A stretch of DNA of 64,000 nucleotides from Cellvibrio sp. OA-2007 (GTDB taxonomy: Bacteria > Pseudomonadota > Gammaproteobacteria > Pseudomonadales > Cellvibrionaceae). The translations under genes were made by a program, and so were the position numbers. Positions 29,603-38,559 of this stretch are shown in pieces (within the stretch, counting starts at the first letter, position 1; each line of letters opens with the position of its first letter). Below the pieces are notes generated by a model that did not search any database, was not told the origin of the DNA, and saw nothing but the letters and a program-made list of their open reading frames with translations. The stretch covers positions 62,001-126,000 of the forward strand of contig NZ_BBUL01000087.1 in NCBI RefSeq assembly GCF_000953825.1. The letters are read 5' to 3'.

Positions 29603-32600
29603 TTAAACCGCAGCTAATTCTGCGGCTTCGTCCACATCTACTGTCACTAAGCGTGAAACACCTGGCTCATGCATAGTAACGCCTAACAATTGGTGTGCCA
29701 TTTCCATCGCATTTTTATTGTGTGTGATGTAAATAAACTGCACCTGCGCCGACATTTCTTCAACCATGCGTGCGTAACGGCCAACGTTGGCGTCATCGAG
29801 CGGCGCATCAACTTCGTCGAGCATGCAGAAAGGTGCCGGATTCAAACGGAAAATCGAAAACACTAACGCAATCGCAGTCAGTGCTTTTTCACCACCCGAC
29901 AACAAATGAATGGTGCTGTTACGCTTGCCCGGTGGGCGCGCCATAATGGTAATACCTGTATCAAGCAACTCTTCGCCGGTTAATTCCAGATAAGCATGGC
30001 CACCACCAAATACTTTAGGGAATAACTCCTGCAAACTTTTGTTGACCTGATCAAACGTTTCTTTAAAGCGTGTGCGGGTTTCGCGGTCGATGCGTTTAAT
30101 CGCATTTTCCAGTGTTTCGAGCGCTTCCATCAAATCGGTGTTTTGTGCATCGAGATAATTTTTGCGCTCTGATTCAGTTTTATATTCATCAATTGCCGCG
30201 AGGTTAATCGGGCCGAGGCGAGAAATTTTACCGGCGAGACTTTCCAATTCTTCTTCGAGTGGCTTTACTTCGGTACCTTCTGGCATTTCCGCCAGAATAA
30301 TATCCAGATTTAATTCTTCTTCCTCAAGCTGCTCAACAATGCCTGCGCGCTGCACTTCAAACATTTGCGCAGCTAAACGCTCCTGTTCTAAATGCGCACG
30401 TACAGCTTGTACTTCTTGCTCTGCACGATTGCGCGCCTGCTCGGAATTACGCAACTCATGCTCCACCGTTTCCAGTGCGCGGCGAGCCTCTGTTAGCGAA
30501 GCCTCAACTGAAAGGCGTTTGGATAAGCTTGCCTCCAGCTCTAACTTGTATTCTTCAACTGGATCGCGGTTATCTGCAATGCTGGCCATTAATTGCTCGC
30601 GGCGCTCTTGCAAACGCGATGCTTGTTCACGCAAACGGCCAATTCCCAAACGAATCGAATCCAATTGGGTTTTTACCGATTGGTAACGCATAGCAATTTC
30701 GTGGGCTTTATCTTTATCGTGACGGGCGCGTTGACGCGCAGTATCAAGACCAGTGCGAATATCATCGCGCTGTTGCAGTAAGGATTCGCGCAAATCAGTA
30801 TCTTGTTCCATCATTTCGATGGCTTCGCTCAAAATCATGCGCGCCTCAGACAAGTGCTCGGCTTCTTGCTCCATTTGCTCGCGCGCTTCGCGAATTTCGT
30901 TGTCCGCCCGCTCACGGCGCATATTCATTTGTTCAATGCGAACTTGTTTGGCACTGAGCTGCGAACGCAGTTCGCCGTACTTGCGACTTTCATCATCCAC
31001 TTGGCGACGCAGGCTTTCACGATCCTGTTCCAGGCGCTTAATCGCTGCACGCCCCTCTTCAAGCTGCTCACTGAGCAACTCAATGTTTTCTTCTGCGCTC
31101 GCAATCGTTGCCGACAACTCTTCCAGTTCTTGTCGACGAGCAATAACACCTGAACTGGCATCGGTATCGCGAGTTACGCGTACCCAGTGCGGACTCAACC
31201 AAATGCCATCGCGAGTGATAACAGATTCATGCGCACCAAGCTGTTTGCGCAATGCCAAGGCCGCCGGTAAATCATCGGCAATATAAATTCCGGCCAGCAG
31301 CCCTTGGGCATCCCAAGGGGCAGTGACTTTTTCGCTCAACAACGAGGCTTTTGTCGATGCATTTGCGGGCAGCTTGGCATTAGTATCAAACAATACCAAT
31401 TCACCTTGCGTGAGGTTTTCAAGTAACCCGGTGACCGCATCAACTTGATCGACACAAACTGCTTGTAGTGCATTGCCCAGCACAGTTTCCAGCGCTTTAT
31501 CCCAGCCATCGGCAACACTGATCGAATCAGCGAGACGCGCTTTATTAGTTAATTCATTTTGTGCCAGCCATTGGGTAACGGCTTTATTTTTTTCACCCAT
31601 CGCCGCTTGTTGCAATGCTTCAAGTGATGCGTGGCGACCGCGCATTTTTTGCAACTGACTGCGCGCCTGATCCAATTCATTCACAATGCGATTGTTATCG
31701 GTGCGAGTGCTATCTAACTGTTCAACAAATGCATCCAACTGCATACGTTTTTCATCGGCAACCAAATCCAATTCGGCGAGCTGTTCAGTCAGCTCATGGA
31801 TCGAGTCATCTTCTGAGCTGTCTTGCAGGTTGGTTTTTTCTTCTCGTAATTTTTCAATGCGCTGTAATAAACGCTGCTGCACTTGCTCAAGATGTTGAAT
31901 GCGCGATTGCTGTACTTCGGCGCGTTGGCGTGGCTCGGCTGCTCGCTGGTTAAAGCTATCCCAATCGTTTTGCCAACGCTGCATAGCTTCTTCAGCATCG
32001 ATTAACGACTCGCCCGAGGTCTCTTCCGCCGCTTTTACCATTTCCAACTCGGGTTCGAGCTCTAATAACTCTTCTTCCCAAGCTTCGGTTTTTTGCGTAT
32101 CGATTAATAAATTTTCTTCCGCTTCTTTGCTATCGCGGCTGGTTTGATCCAAGTCCGCCTGCAATTGGCGCGCGCGCTCGCCGGCGTGCTGGATACTTTG
32201 CTCAAGGCGCGCGATTTCTGCACCTATCGCGTAATAGCGACCTTGAATCTCATTGAATTTATCACCCAGCTCAGTGTATTGGCTGCGGTACTTTTCGATT
32301 TGCGTATCCTTATTTACCTGATCGGTAACAAAGGATTCCATGCGCAATTCAAGATCGCGAATGCCCGCTTGTTTGGCTTTCGCTTGCATATCCAATTGCT
32401 GGAATTTAAGTGCTTGCAATTGCGCTTTCAGCAATCGCTCTTCTTTTTTGTATTCGGCATATTTTTCTGCCGCTTGTGCCTGACGCTGCAAGCGCGACAA
32501 TTGACGCTCTAGCTCATCACGAATATCGGTGAGTCGTTCAAGGTTTTCTTTGGTACGGCGCATACGGCTTTCGGTATCGCGGCGGCGCTCTTTGTATTTG

Positions 32601-33112
32601 GAAATACCAGCAGCTTCTTCGATATAAACACGGAGATCTTCCGGTTTTGCCTCGATAAGCTTGGAAATCATGCCCTGCTCGATAATCGCGTAACTGCGTG
32701 GACCCAACCCGGTGCCGAGGAAGATATCAGTGATATCGCGGCGACGGCATTTTGTGCCATTGAGGTAATAGCTGTTGTCACCATCACGGGTAACTTTACG
32801 TTTGATACTGATTTCAGTGAAAGCGGCGTATTCGCCTAGAAGGGTGCCATCGGAGTTGTCGAACACCAGTTCGATTGAGGCCTGACCGACCGGTTTACGA
32901 CCACTGGAGCCGTTAAAGATTACGTCAGTCATGTTTTCGCCGCGCAGGTTTTTGGCGGAAGACTCTCCCATTACCCAACGCACGGCATCAATAATATTGG
33001 ATTTACCACAGCCATTAGGGCCAACAACAGCGCATAGGTTGCTGGGAAAGTTGACCGTAGTCGGGTCAACAAACGATTTAAAGCCAGCCAGCTTGATGCA
33101 CTTTAGCCGCAT
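29603..33112 (-). CDS. smc: chromosome segregation protein SMC
   Basis: Canonical SMC ATPase that organises and segregates the chromosome. It has 1,169 residues: Walker A (Gly-Pro-Asn-Gly-Cys-Gly-Lys-Ser-Asn, about 32-40), coiled coils from about 165 to 500 and 670 to 1010, the hinge around 515-640, a Leu-Ser-Gly-Gly-Glu-Lys-Ala signature and Walker B (Met-Leu-Asp-Glu-Val-Asp-Ala). I start at the ATG at 33112; an in-frame GTG lies four codons earlier. The kleisin partners ScpA and ScpB are not in this window. It leads the zipA-ligA string. The 285 bases upstream, to the ccmI stop, show no gene. Confidence 0.97.
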   Translation of the reverse strand: MRLKCIKLAGFKSFVDPTTVNFPSNLCAVVGPNGCGKSNIIDAVRWVMGESSAKNLRGENMTDVIFNGSSGRKPVGQASIELVFDNSDGTLLGEYAAFTEISIKRKVTRDGDNSYYLNGTKCRRRDITDIFLGTGLGPRSYAIIEQGMISKLIEAKPEDLRVYIEEAAGISKYKERRRDTESRMRRTKENLERLTDIRDELERQLSRLQRQAQAAEKYAEYKKEERLLKAQLQALKFQQLDMQAKAKQAGIRDLELRMESFVTDQVNKDTQIEKYRSQYTELGDKFNEIQGRYYAIGAEIARLEQSIQHAGERARQLQADLDQTSRDSKEAEENLLIDTQKTEAWEEELLELEPELEMVKAAEETSGESLIDAEEAMQRWQNDWDSFNQRAAEPRQRAEVQQSRIQHLEQVQQRLLQRIEKLREEKTNLQDSSEDDSIHELTEQLAELDLVADEKRMQLDAFVEQLDSTRTDNNRIVNELDQARSQLQKMRGRHASLEALQQAAMGEKNKAVTQWLAQNELTNKARLADSISVADGWDKALETVLGNALQAVCVDQVDAVTGLLENLTQGELVLFDTNAKLPANASTKASLLSEKVTAPWDAQGLLAGIYIADDLPAALALRKQLGAHESVITRDGIWLSPHWVRVTRDTDASSGVIARRQELEELSATIASAEENIELLSEQLEEGRAAIKRLEQDRESLRRQVDDESRKYGELRSQLSAKQVRIEQMNMRRERADNEIREAREQMEQEAEHLSEARMILSEAIEMMEQDTDLRESLLQQRDDIRTGLDTARQRARHDKDKAHEIAMRYQSVKTQLDSIRLGIGRLREQASRLQERREQLMASIADNRDPVEEYKLELEASLSKRLSVEASLTEARRALETVEHELRNSEQARNRAEQEVQAVRAHLEQERLAAQMFEVQRAGIVEQLEEEELNLDIILAEMPEGTEVKPLEEELESLAGKISRLGPINLAAIDEYKTESERKNYLDAQNTDLMEALETLENAIKRIDRETRTRFKETFDQVNKSLQELFPKVFGGGHAYLELTGEELLDTGITIMARPPGKRNSTIHLLSGGEKALTAIALVFSIFRLNPAPFCMLDEVDAPLDDANVGRYARMVEEMSAQVQFIYITHNKNAMEMAHQLLGVTMHEPGVSRLVTVDVDEAAELAAV

Positions 33113-33397
33113 AGATCCATACACTCTGTTTCATCAGGCTTATATGGTTTGAGCGCCCTACCCCAACCCGCCTGTTCAATAAATAAATCGCCGGCAACCA
33201 CATATTGCCTAGCTGTTTGATTTTGTTAATTTTTTTAGCTGTTATTAAAAATCAGAAAACAACCAAAAAAACCTGTAAGGGCGGGATTCTACACATTTGT
33301 GTGCCGCATTACACCCGCTGCCGCGAGCAAAAACTGCAACGAGAATCCGACTGTCTAATTTTCACTCAAAAACAACAAAATTCAGCTAAATTCCGGA

Positions 33398-34678
33398 TTA
33401 TTGCGCCACCTTTTGATCAATTGTGACATTAAGATCTGAAGGGATTGACTTCATATCCACCGGGCCAAAACTACCCTGCCAATCGCCCGCTTTAGCGGTT
33501 GCCGTACCATCTTGCGAAATTCGAGCAATCACCTCAATGCTATCCACTGAGCCCAAACTCATCGCCGGCGTCATTGCCATAGCTTCAGTTAACACCACTT
33601 GCTTCGGCAATTCAGACACAGCCACCCGCGTAATGGCCAGAGGCATTTTTGCCCCTTGCCAAGTGCGCGCGTAAATAAACACAATTTGATCAGGGTTAGC
33701 ATCAACACCTTCAGCCAAACTCACATTAACACTCAACTGACGGCCTGCACGGGCGGCAGCAAGGGAGGCCTCTGTGCCACCCTCAGCAAAATACAAGGTG
33801 GCTGCGCGTTCAATACCTGAAATTAATGCCTGACTACCTGGTGAATCCTGTCCAGTCAACTTAACTGTGTGCTCCCAATACTTAATCGCGCCGACGTAAT
33901 CCTTTTTGCCGAATGCATCAATACCCGCAAGGCCTAGAGCCGTCGTGTTATCTGGCTCGACCTTAAGTACTTTTTCAACCAAATCGCTGATTGGTGGACT
34001 CATTTTATTGCCGTCACGCAAAAACATAGCTTGCGCCAACTCAGCCATAATCATCGCGGAGCTACTGTCGCGCTGTAATACTTGTTGATAAGCGTTAACG
34101 GCCTGTGCGAAATCATTTAAATCCATGTGCATCCGCGCCAGAAAAAACCAGTATTGCAATTGCTCAGGTTCATCAGCTAGACGCGCCTGAATCAAGCGCA
34201 CCATCTCACGCGCACGCACCGGATCCGGATTTCGACCAGCTTGATAGTCAGCATTATCAAGCTCTTGCTTAAGCTCTTGCGCCAGACGGATTTCTACATC
34301 GGCGCTGCTGCCCAGCTGCTGATAAAGCCCCCAACTGATCGCAACAATCAATACCGCAATCGCACTCAATGTTTTGATGCCTGCACCCATAGTGCGATTT
34401 TGCTGCGCTGCACGAATGTCAGCCTCGTCATCTAATAACGCACGTTCCTGCTCCAACTTTAATTGCGCAAACTGCTCCTGATCTATACGTCCGGCAGACA
34501 ATTGCACTTCCAACTCAGCGATATGTTCGTGAAACAGGCGCACATTCTCGGCAAGCCGCTCTGCAACCACCTCGCTTGACTGACCATTTTGTTGCTTGCC
34601 GTAACGTACCAGCGGCCAAAAAACAAAACCCAACGCCAACATACTCAGGAGCGCTACACCGACCCACAAGGACATCAT
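33398..34678 (-). CDS. ccmI: cytochrome c biogenesis protein CcmI
   Basis: A membrane chaperone that delivers apocytochrome c to the haem-ligation complex. The 426-residue protein starts with two transmembrane helices (about 3-22 and about 100-117) flanking a cytoplasmic leucine-zipper-like loop, followed by a periplasmic TPR region (about 140-300) and a C-terminal domain rich in beta strands. This is the fused, full-length form. Its ATG overlaps the ccmH TAA by one base, so the two are translationally coupled. Confidence 0.9.
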   Translation of the reverse strand: MMSLWVGVALLSMLALGFVFWPLVRYGKQQNGQSSEVVAERLAENVRLFHEHIAELEVQLSAGRIDQEQFAQLKLEQERALLDDEADIRAAQQNRTMGAGIKTLSAIAVLIVAISWGLYQQLGSSADVEIRLAQELKQELDNADYQAGRNPDPVRAREMVRLIQARLADEPEQLQYWFFLARMHMDLNDFAQAVNAYQQVLQRDSSSAMIMAELAQAMFLRDGNKMSPPISDLVEKVLKVEPDNTTALGLAGIDAFGKKDYVGAIKYWEHTVKLTGQDSPGSQALISGIERAATLYFAEGGTEASLAAARAGRQLSVNVSLAEGVDANPDQIVFIYARTWQGAKMPLAITRVAVSELPKQVVLTEAMAMTPAMSLGSVDSIEVIARISQDGTATAKAGDWQGSFGPVDMKSIPSDLNVTIDQKVAQ

Positions 34679-35205
34679 TATTGTTTCTCCTGATTGGATT
34701 TTTGATCTGTTTGATTGCCAGTATTTTGCACAGGTGATGATTTCAACAAACTCGCTAAACGCGCCTGCTCAGATGAGGTAAGACCCGAATCTACTGCTAC
34801 ATCAAGGCGGCGCCGCTTGCGAACTATAAGTAGCAACATGATGACACCAAACACCAATAAAAATATCGGCGCCCCCCAGAGCAACAAGGTCGCGGGCGAT
34901 AACCGCGGGCGATACAAAATAAACTCGCCGTAACGCTCAACCATAAAATCGACAATCTCTTTATCTGATTTGCCATCTTTTATCATCAACTCAAGTTCGC
35001 GCCGAAGATCTTCAGCAATAGGCGAATTGGTGCCGGCAAGATTTTGGTTTTGGCATTTGGGGCAGCGCATCTCATCAATAAACGTTTGATAGCGCTTGCG
35101 GTCGACATCATTATCAAACTCATGGACTTCGATGGCGGCAAATGAAGAAAGAGAAATAAACAACAACCCGATACAGGTGCATAGTCTTATTAGAGTTGCG
35201 CACAT
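34678..35205 (-). CDS. ccmH: cytochrome c-type biogenesis protein CcmH
   Basis: A periplasmic thioreductant for apocytochrome c cysteines, anchored in the inner membrane. The 175-residue protein has a signal-like N-terminus, the RCPKC redox motif (Cys48 and Cys51), a three-helix domain, and a C-terminal transmembrane helix (about 105-125). I chose the ATG at 35205 because GGAAG lies seven bases upstream; the ATG at 35223 has no ribosome-binding site. It is the single-domain (CcmL-like) form, with the TPR part encoded separately as ccmI. The gene is cut off from ccmG by two tRNA genes and must have its own promoter in 35206-35440. Confidence 0.92.
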   Translation of the reverse strand: MCATLIRLCTCIGLLFISLSSFAAIEVHEFDNDVDRKRYQTFIDEMRCPKCQNQNLAGTNSPIAEDLRRELELMIKDGKSDKEIVDFMVERYGEFILYRPRLSPATLLLWGAPIFLLVFGVIMLLLIVRKRRRLDVAVDSGLTSSEQARLASLLKSSPVQNTGNQTDQKSNQEKQ

Positions 35206-35369
35206 AAATAGGCTTCCACACATTAAATGAAAAATTTGCGCGAGTATAACAACTCATAAGGATGATCGGTAAATTTTGCCCGCAAGACTAAAAATCGATC
35301 ACAAGTGTTTGTTTCATATCCATTTTTTGGTTTTTTTATAAAATTTTCAGGAATCTGTAAAAAAAAGGT

Positions 35370-35397
35370 TGACCCAAACTTTTACATGATTAGAATA
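35370..35397 (+). promoter_or_regulatory. promoter of the tRNA-Val/tRNA-Asp pair
   Basis: TTGACC (35370-35375) and TAGAAT (35392-35397) are separated by 16 bases, followed by a GC-rich discriminator (CGCGCC) as in stable-RNA promoters. The first tRNA starts 41 bases after the -10 box, and a short AGCGCT-GAAA-AGCG-like hairpin lies in the leader. Confidence 0.75.
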
Positions 35398-35438
35398 CGC
35401 GCCACCAACAAGGTGAGCGCTGAAAAGCGTAAAATCTT

Positions 35439-35514
35439 GGGCGGTTAGCTCAGTTGGTAGAGCAATGCCCTTACAAGGCATGGGTCACAAGTTCGAGTCT
35501 TGTACCGCCCACCA
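35439..35514 (+). tRNA. tRNA-Val (anticodon TAC)
   Basis: A complete 76-base cloverleaf with encoded CCA. The 7-bp acceptor stem is GGGCGGT pairing with ACCGCCC, the D arm is GCTCAGTTGGTAGAGC, the anticodon loop is CTTACAA and the T loop is TTCGAGT. It matches bacterial valine tRNA closely. It lies on the strand opposite to the surrounding ccm genes. Confidence 0.97.
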
Positions 35515-35553
35515 CTCTTACTCATAAGGTAGTTGTGGTTTTTGTGACGATGC

Positions 35554-35630
35554 GGACCGGTAGTTCAGTCGGTTAGAATGCCGGCCTGTCACGCCGGAGG
35601 TCGCGGGTTCGAGTCCCGTCCGGTCCGCCA
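35554..35630 (+). tRNA. tRNA-Asp (anticodon GTC)
   Basis: A complete 77-base cloverleaf with encoded CCA. The acceptor stem is GGACCGG with CCGGTCC, the anticodon loop is CTGTCAC, and the T arm is GCGGG-TTCGAGT-CCCGT. It follows tRNA-Val by 39 bases and ends 12 bases before a strong terminator, so the pair is one transcription unit. Confidence 0.97.
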
Positions 35631-35642
35631 ACATTTGAAATG

Positions 35643-35670
35643 AAAAAGCCCCACATTTGGGGCTTTTTTT
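35643..35670 (+). terminator. Rho-independent terminator of the tRNA unit
   Basis: AAAAAGCCCC (35643-35652) pairs with GGGGCTTTTT (35659-35668) around a 6-base loop, followed by further T. Confidence 0.9.
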
Positions 35671-35705
35671 ATGGCCGTAAATTAATAGCCACCAAATATT
35701 AATAA

Positions 35706-35735
35706 TAAAAAAGCCCCACGCAGGAGCTTTAGAAA
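35706..35735 (-). terminator. Rho-independent terminator of the small membrane protein gene
   Basis: On the minus strand, AAAGCTCC, a short loop and GGGGCTTTTTT form a GC-containing stem followed by a T-run. It lies about 22 bases after the stop at 35758. Confidence 0.75.
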
Positions 35736-35757
35736 AACCTCAGAACAAAGGTGCAGA

Positions 35758-35904
35758 CTATACAGCTTTGTTGTTAATCACTTGATCAGCCTTCGCTGAA
35801 TCCTCTTTAATATGTTTGTACGCGTAAACACCCACGTAAGTAATCATTATGCATGCCAATGCAACTATTACTAAACCATAAAGAACGATTGAATCAATAT
35901 ACAT
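35758..35904 (-). CDS. 48-residue single-pass membrane protein, unknown
   Basis: A very small protein: a short N-terminus, one hydrophobic helix (about residues 5-27), then a Lys/Asp/Glu-containing tail of 20 residues, probably cytoplasmic. I chose the ATG at 35904 because of an excellent GGAGG five bases upstream; the open frame extends to 35988 but that part overlaps the upstream terminator hairpin. Size and layout recall small accessory subunits such as CcoQ or DUF3149 proteins, but no motif proves this. It has its own terminator and an apparent Anr-dependent promoter (see 35963-35976), which suggests a role at low oxygen. Confidence 0.75.
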   Translation of the reverse strand: MYIDSIVLYGLVIVALACIMITYVGVYAYKHIKEDSAKADQVINNKAV

Positions 35905-35950
35905 AAATACCTCCGCGTTTTTTATTAACAAACTCAGTTTACGCGGGAGG

Positions 35951-35982
35951 AAAAAACTGGGTTTGATCTCGATCAAACCCAG
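35951..35982 (-). terminator. terminator of the ccmABCDEFG operon
   Basis: A perfect 12-bp stem (CTGGGTTTGATC at 35957-35968, GATCAAACCCAG at 35971-35982, 2-base centre). On the minus strand it is followed by six T (35956-35951). It starts 33 bases after the ccmG stop. A two-base centre forces the innermost pairs open, but about ten pairs remain. Confidence 0.75.
35963..35976 (-). promoter_or_regulatory. perfect FNR/Anr box upstream of the small membrane protein
   Basis: TTGAT-N4-ATCAA matches the FNR/Anr consensus at all ten conserved positions. On the minus strand a TAAACT hexamer begins 28 bases after the box centre, and the box would lie near -41, the class II activation position. The start site would fall about 25 bases before the ATG at 35904. 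The site lies inside the stem of the ccmG terminator, so part of the match could come from that palindrome. Confidence 0.55.
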
Positions 35983-36014
35983 ATACATTGAAGAGGGAAT
36001 GGTTAGGCGTACAC

Positions 36015-36560
36015 TCAGTTCAAGCTATCAATTACAGGCTTGATAGTCTGCTCCCATACTTGAGCATTCACATCACCAATATGTTTATAGCGAATCACGC
36101 CTTGCTTATCGATCACATAGGTTTCTGGTGCGCCGAAAACACCCAAGTTCAAGCCTAGGCGACCATCCTCATCAAGCACACTGTAAACATACGGGTTGTG
36201 TAATTCTGCTAACCACCGCTGAGCATCTTCAGTATTGTCTTTGTAGTTAATGCCGTAGATAAGAACGCCCTGCGCCTTAAGCGTATTGAGAAATTCATGT
36301 TCTTGTTTACAAGTGGTGCACCAGGTGGCCCATACATTTAAAAGGCTGACTTTGCCTTTAAGCATTTCATGATTTGCACTTACTAACCCTTGCGGATTTT
36401 CCGGAGCCGGTAAGACCGGCAATTCAAACGCAGGCACTGGCTTGTTCAATAATGCCGATGGCATCTCATTGGGATTTAACGAAAGACCGCGCCAAAACAA
36501 GACAGCCAATAATGCAAAAACAATCAAAGGGATAAATAGAAATAACCGCTGTTTATTCAT
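36015..36560 (-). CDS. ccmG: thiol:disulfide interchange protein CcmG (DsbE)
   Basis: A periplasmic, membrane-tethered thioredoxin-like reductant in cytochrome c maturation. The 181-residue protein has an N-terminal membrane anchor (about 5-23), a thioredoxin fold with the Trp-Cys-Thr-Thr-Cys active site (Cys81, Cys84) and a cis-proline region near Gly-Ala-Pro-Glu-Thr. The start overlaps the ccmF stop by eight bases. It is the last gene of the first ccm block and is followed by a hairpin terminator. Confidence 0.95.
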   Translation of the reverse strand: MNKQRLFLFIPLIVFALLAVLFWRGLSLNPNEMPSALLNKPVPAFELPVLPAPENPQGLVSANHEMLKGKVSLLNVWATWCTTCKQEHEFLNTLKAQGVLIYGINYKDNTEDAQRWLAELHNPYVYSVLDEDGRLGLNLGVFGAPETYVIDKQGVIRYKHIGDVNAQVWEQTIKPVIDSLN

Positions 36561-38559
36561 TGACTAACTTTCCTACCGGATTAGTGACCGCCAGTAATTC
36601 TTGTTTCACAGGTTTGCGGTAACGCTTATCGGCTACTGCGAGCACAGCACCAAAGCCCATCATTAATGCGCCCAACCAAATCCAGCGCACAAATGGCTTG
36701 AGGTGCACACGCATCGCCCAAGCAGTTTCATTTAGGGGTTCTCCCATGGCGACATAAAGATCGCGAAACAAACCTACATCTAACGCCACTTCTGTCATGG
36801 TACTACCTGTTGCGGTGTAGCGGCGCTTTTGTGGTTTCATTTCGCGTAGGAATTTACCGTCTTTCATTACGGTGATGAGCGCCTCTTCAGCAGAGTAATT
36901 GGGGCCATCAATGTGAGTTAGTTTATTGAGAATAAAATCGTATTCTACGACTGTTACTTTCTGCCCTACCTCCATACGAACATCACGCTGCTCGGTATAA
37001 ATACTGGTTAAACCAACACCTACAGTGGTAACCGCAATACCGGCATGAGCAATAATCATTGCAAAGTAACTCACGCTCAACTTTTTAAGGCCTACCATCA
37101 TCGACTCGCTGTTGCGCAAGCGATAAAGCAAATCTGCGACAAGTGCTGTCACTATCCAGCTGGCAATAAACACCGTTAGCGCGGCAAGAATTTCATATTG
37201 ATCGCGATAAACCAGCGGAAAAACCAACGCGATTGCCAGACTAATCGACCAAGGCTTCCACAAGAGTTTCACAAACTGCATACCCGACGTGCGCTTCCAG
37301 TTAGAGAGTGGCCCGAATGCCATCAGTAAGCACAACAAGCCCATTAACGGCAAAAAGAATAAATTGAAATATGGTGGCCCTACAGAAATTTTGCCGAGGC
37401 TAAGCGCATCCGCAACCAACGGATAAAGAGTGCCGATTAACACCATAATCATCAGGATGGTTAACAAAATATTATTGCCGAGCAAAAACGTTTCGCGCGA
37501 TAACAAAGTAAACCCGGCTGAACCCCTTACCACGGGGGCACGCAATGCAAACAGCGTTAGAGAGCCGCCGACCACCACCAAAAAGAAACCAAGAATAAAA
37601 ATACCGCGCTCGGGATCATTAGCAAATGCATGCACCGAAGTCAGCACACCGGAGCGAACCAAAAAGGTGCCCAGCAAACTCAACGAAAAGGTAAAAATGG
37701 CGAGCAATAACGTCCAGCTTTTAAACAAGCTGCGCTTTTCAGTTACTGCGAGCGAGTGAATTAATGCCGTGCCTATTAGCCAAGGTAAAAAGGATGCGTT
37801 CTCTACCGGATCCCAAAACCACCAACCACCCCAGCCCAACTCGTAATAAGCCCACCAACTGCCGAGGGCGATACCAACGGATAAAAAGCCCCAGGCCATA
37901 GTTGCCCAAGGGCGCGACCAACGAGCCCAAGCGCTATCCAAGCGACCCGTCATAAGTGCCGCAATCGCGAAAGCAAATACCACGCTGAAGCCGACATAGC
38001 CCATGTACAACACTGGCGGATGAATAATCAGCCCTATATCTTGTAAGAGTGGATTTAAGTCGCTGCCATCTTGGGGCGGAACGGGAAGAATGCGATCAAA
38101 AGGATTTGAGGTAAATAGAATAAACGATAGAAAACCCACCGCCACAAACCCCATTATCGCTAAAACGCGCGCCTGCATATCCAGTGGCAATGAACGGCTA
38201 AAGATAGCAACCGCCAGCGTCCAACCAGAGAGCATCAAAATCCATAAGAGTAGCGAGCCTTCATGCCCACCCCATACTGCACTGATTTTGTAATAGTAAG
38301 GCAGTAGCGAATTGGAATTGGAGGCAACATATTTAACCGAGAAGTCATCGTGTAAAAACGAATACACGAGGCAACAAAAAGCAAAGACAACAAAGATAAA
38401 AAAACCGGTCGCAAGTGAACGCGCCGATTGCATCAATACATTGCTGCCGTAGTGCGCACCTACCAATGGCAGTACAAACAATGCAGCGCTCAAGCACAAG
38501 GATAGTATTAGCGAGAACTGCCCCATTTCCGGTGCGAGCTGAACTAAATCAAGCGCCAT
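36553..38559 (-). CDS. ccmF: haem lyase CcmF
   Basis: The large membrane subunit that attaches haem to apocytochrome c. The 668-residue protein has about 13-15 transmembrane segments and the WWD signature (Gly-Trp-Gly-Gly-Trp-Trp-Phe-Trp-Asp-Pro-Val-Glu-Asn, about residues 230-245), plus conserved histidines in periplasmic loops and a large periplasmic domain before the last helix. It overlaps ccmE by 11 bases and ccmG by eight, so the operon is tightly coupled. Full length for the family. Confidence 0.96.
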   Translation of the reverse strand: MALDLVQLAPEMGQFSLILSLCLSAALFVLPLVGAHYGSNVLMQSARSLATGFFIFVVFAFCCLVYSFLHDDFSVKYVASNSNSLLPYYYKISAVWGGHEGSLLLWILMLSGWTLAVAIFSRSLPLDMQARVLAIMGFVAVGFLSFILFTSNPFDRILPVPPQDGSDLNPLLQDIGLIIHPPVLYMGYVGFSVVFAFAIAALMTGRLDSAWARWSRPWATMAWGFLSVGIALGSWWAYYELGWGGWWFWDPVENASFLPWLIGTALIHSLAVTEKRSLFKSWTLLLAIFTFSLSLLGTFLVRSGVLTSVHAFANDPERGIFILGFFLVVVGGSLTLFALRAPVVRGSAGFTLLSRETFLLGNNILLTILMIMVLIGTLYPLVADALSLGKISVGPPYFNLFFLPLMGLLCLLMAFGPLSNWKRTSGMQFVKLLWKPWSISLAIALVFPLVYRDQYEILAALTVFIASWIVTALVADLLYRLRNSESMMVGLKKLSVSYFAMIIAHAGIAVTTVGVGLTSIYTEQRDVRMEVGQKVTVVEYDFILNKLTHIDGPNYSAEEALITVMKDGKFLREMKPQKRRYTATGSTMTEVALDVGLFRDLYVAMGEPLNETAWAMRVHLKPFVRWIWLGALMMGFGAVLAVADKRYRKPVKQELLAVTNPVGKLVNE

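Noticed and set aside
30162-31286. Long plus-strand open frames inside smc
   Set aside because: They are Ser/Cys/Arg-rich, which is what the antisense of coiled-coil coding sequence gives, and have no start signals.
33205-33426. Plus-strand open frame of 73 codons between smc and ccmI
   Set aside because: No ribosome-binding site, biased composition, and it runs into ccmI in antisense.
35439-35630. Integrated element at the tRNA genes
   Set aside because: I see no integrase, no repeat of either tRNA 3' end and no foreign-looking genes nearby.
35911-35955. CCTCC-CGCGT and ACGCG-GAGG pairing that would hide the ribosome-binding site of the 48-residue gene
   Set aside because: If transcription starts where the -10 box predicts, the upstream arm is not in the RNA; the loop is also long.
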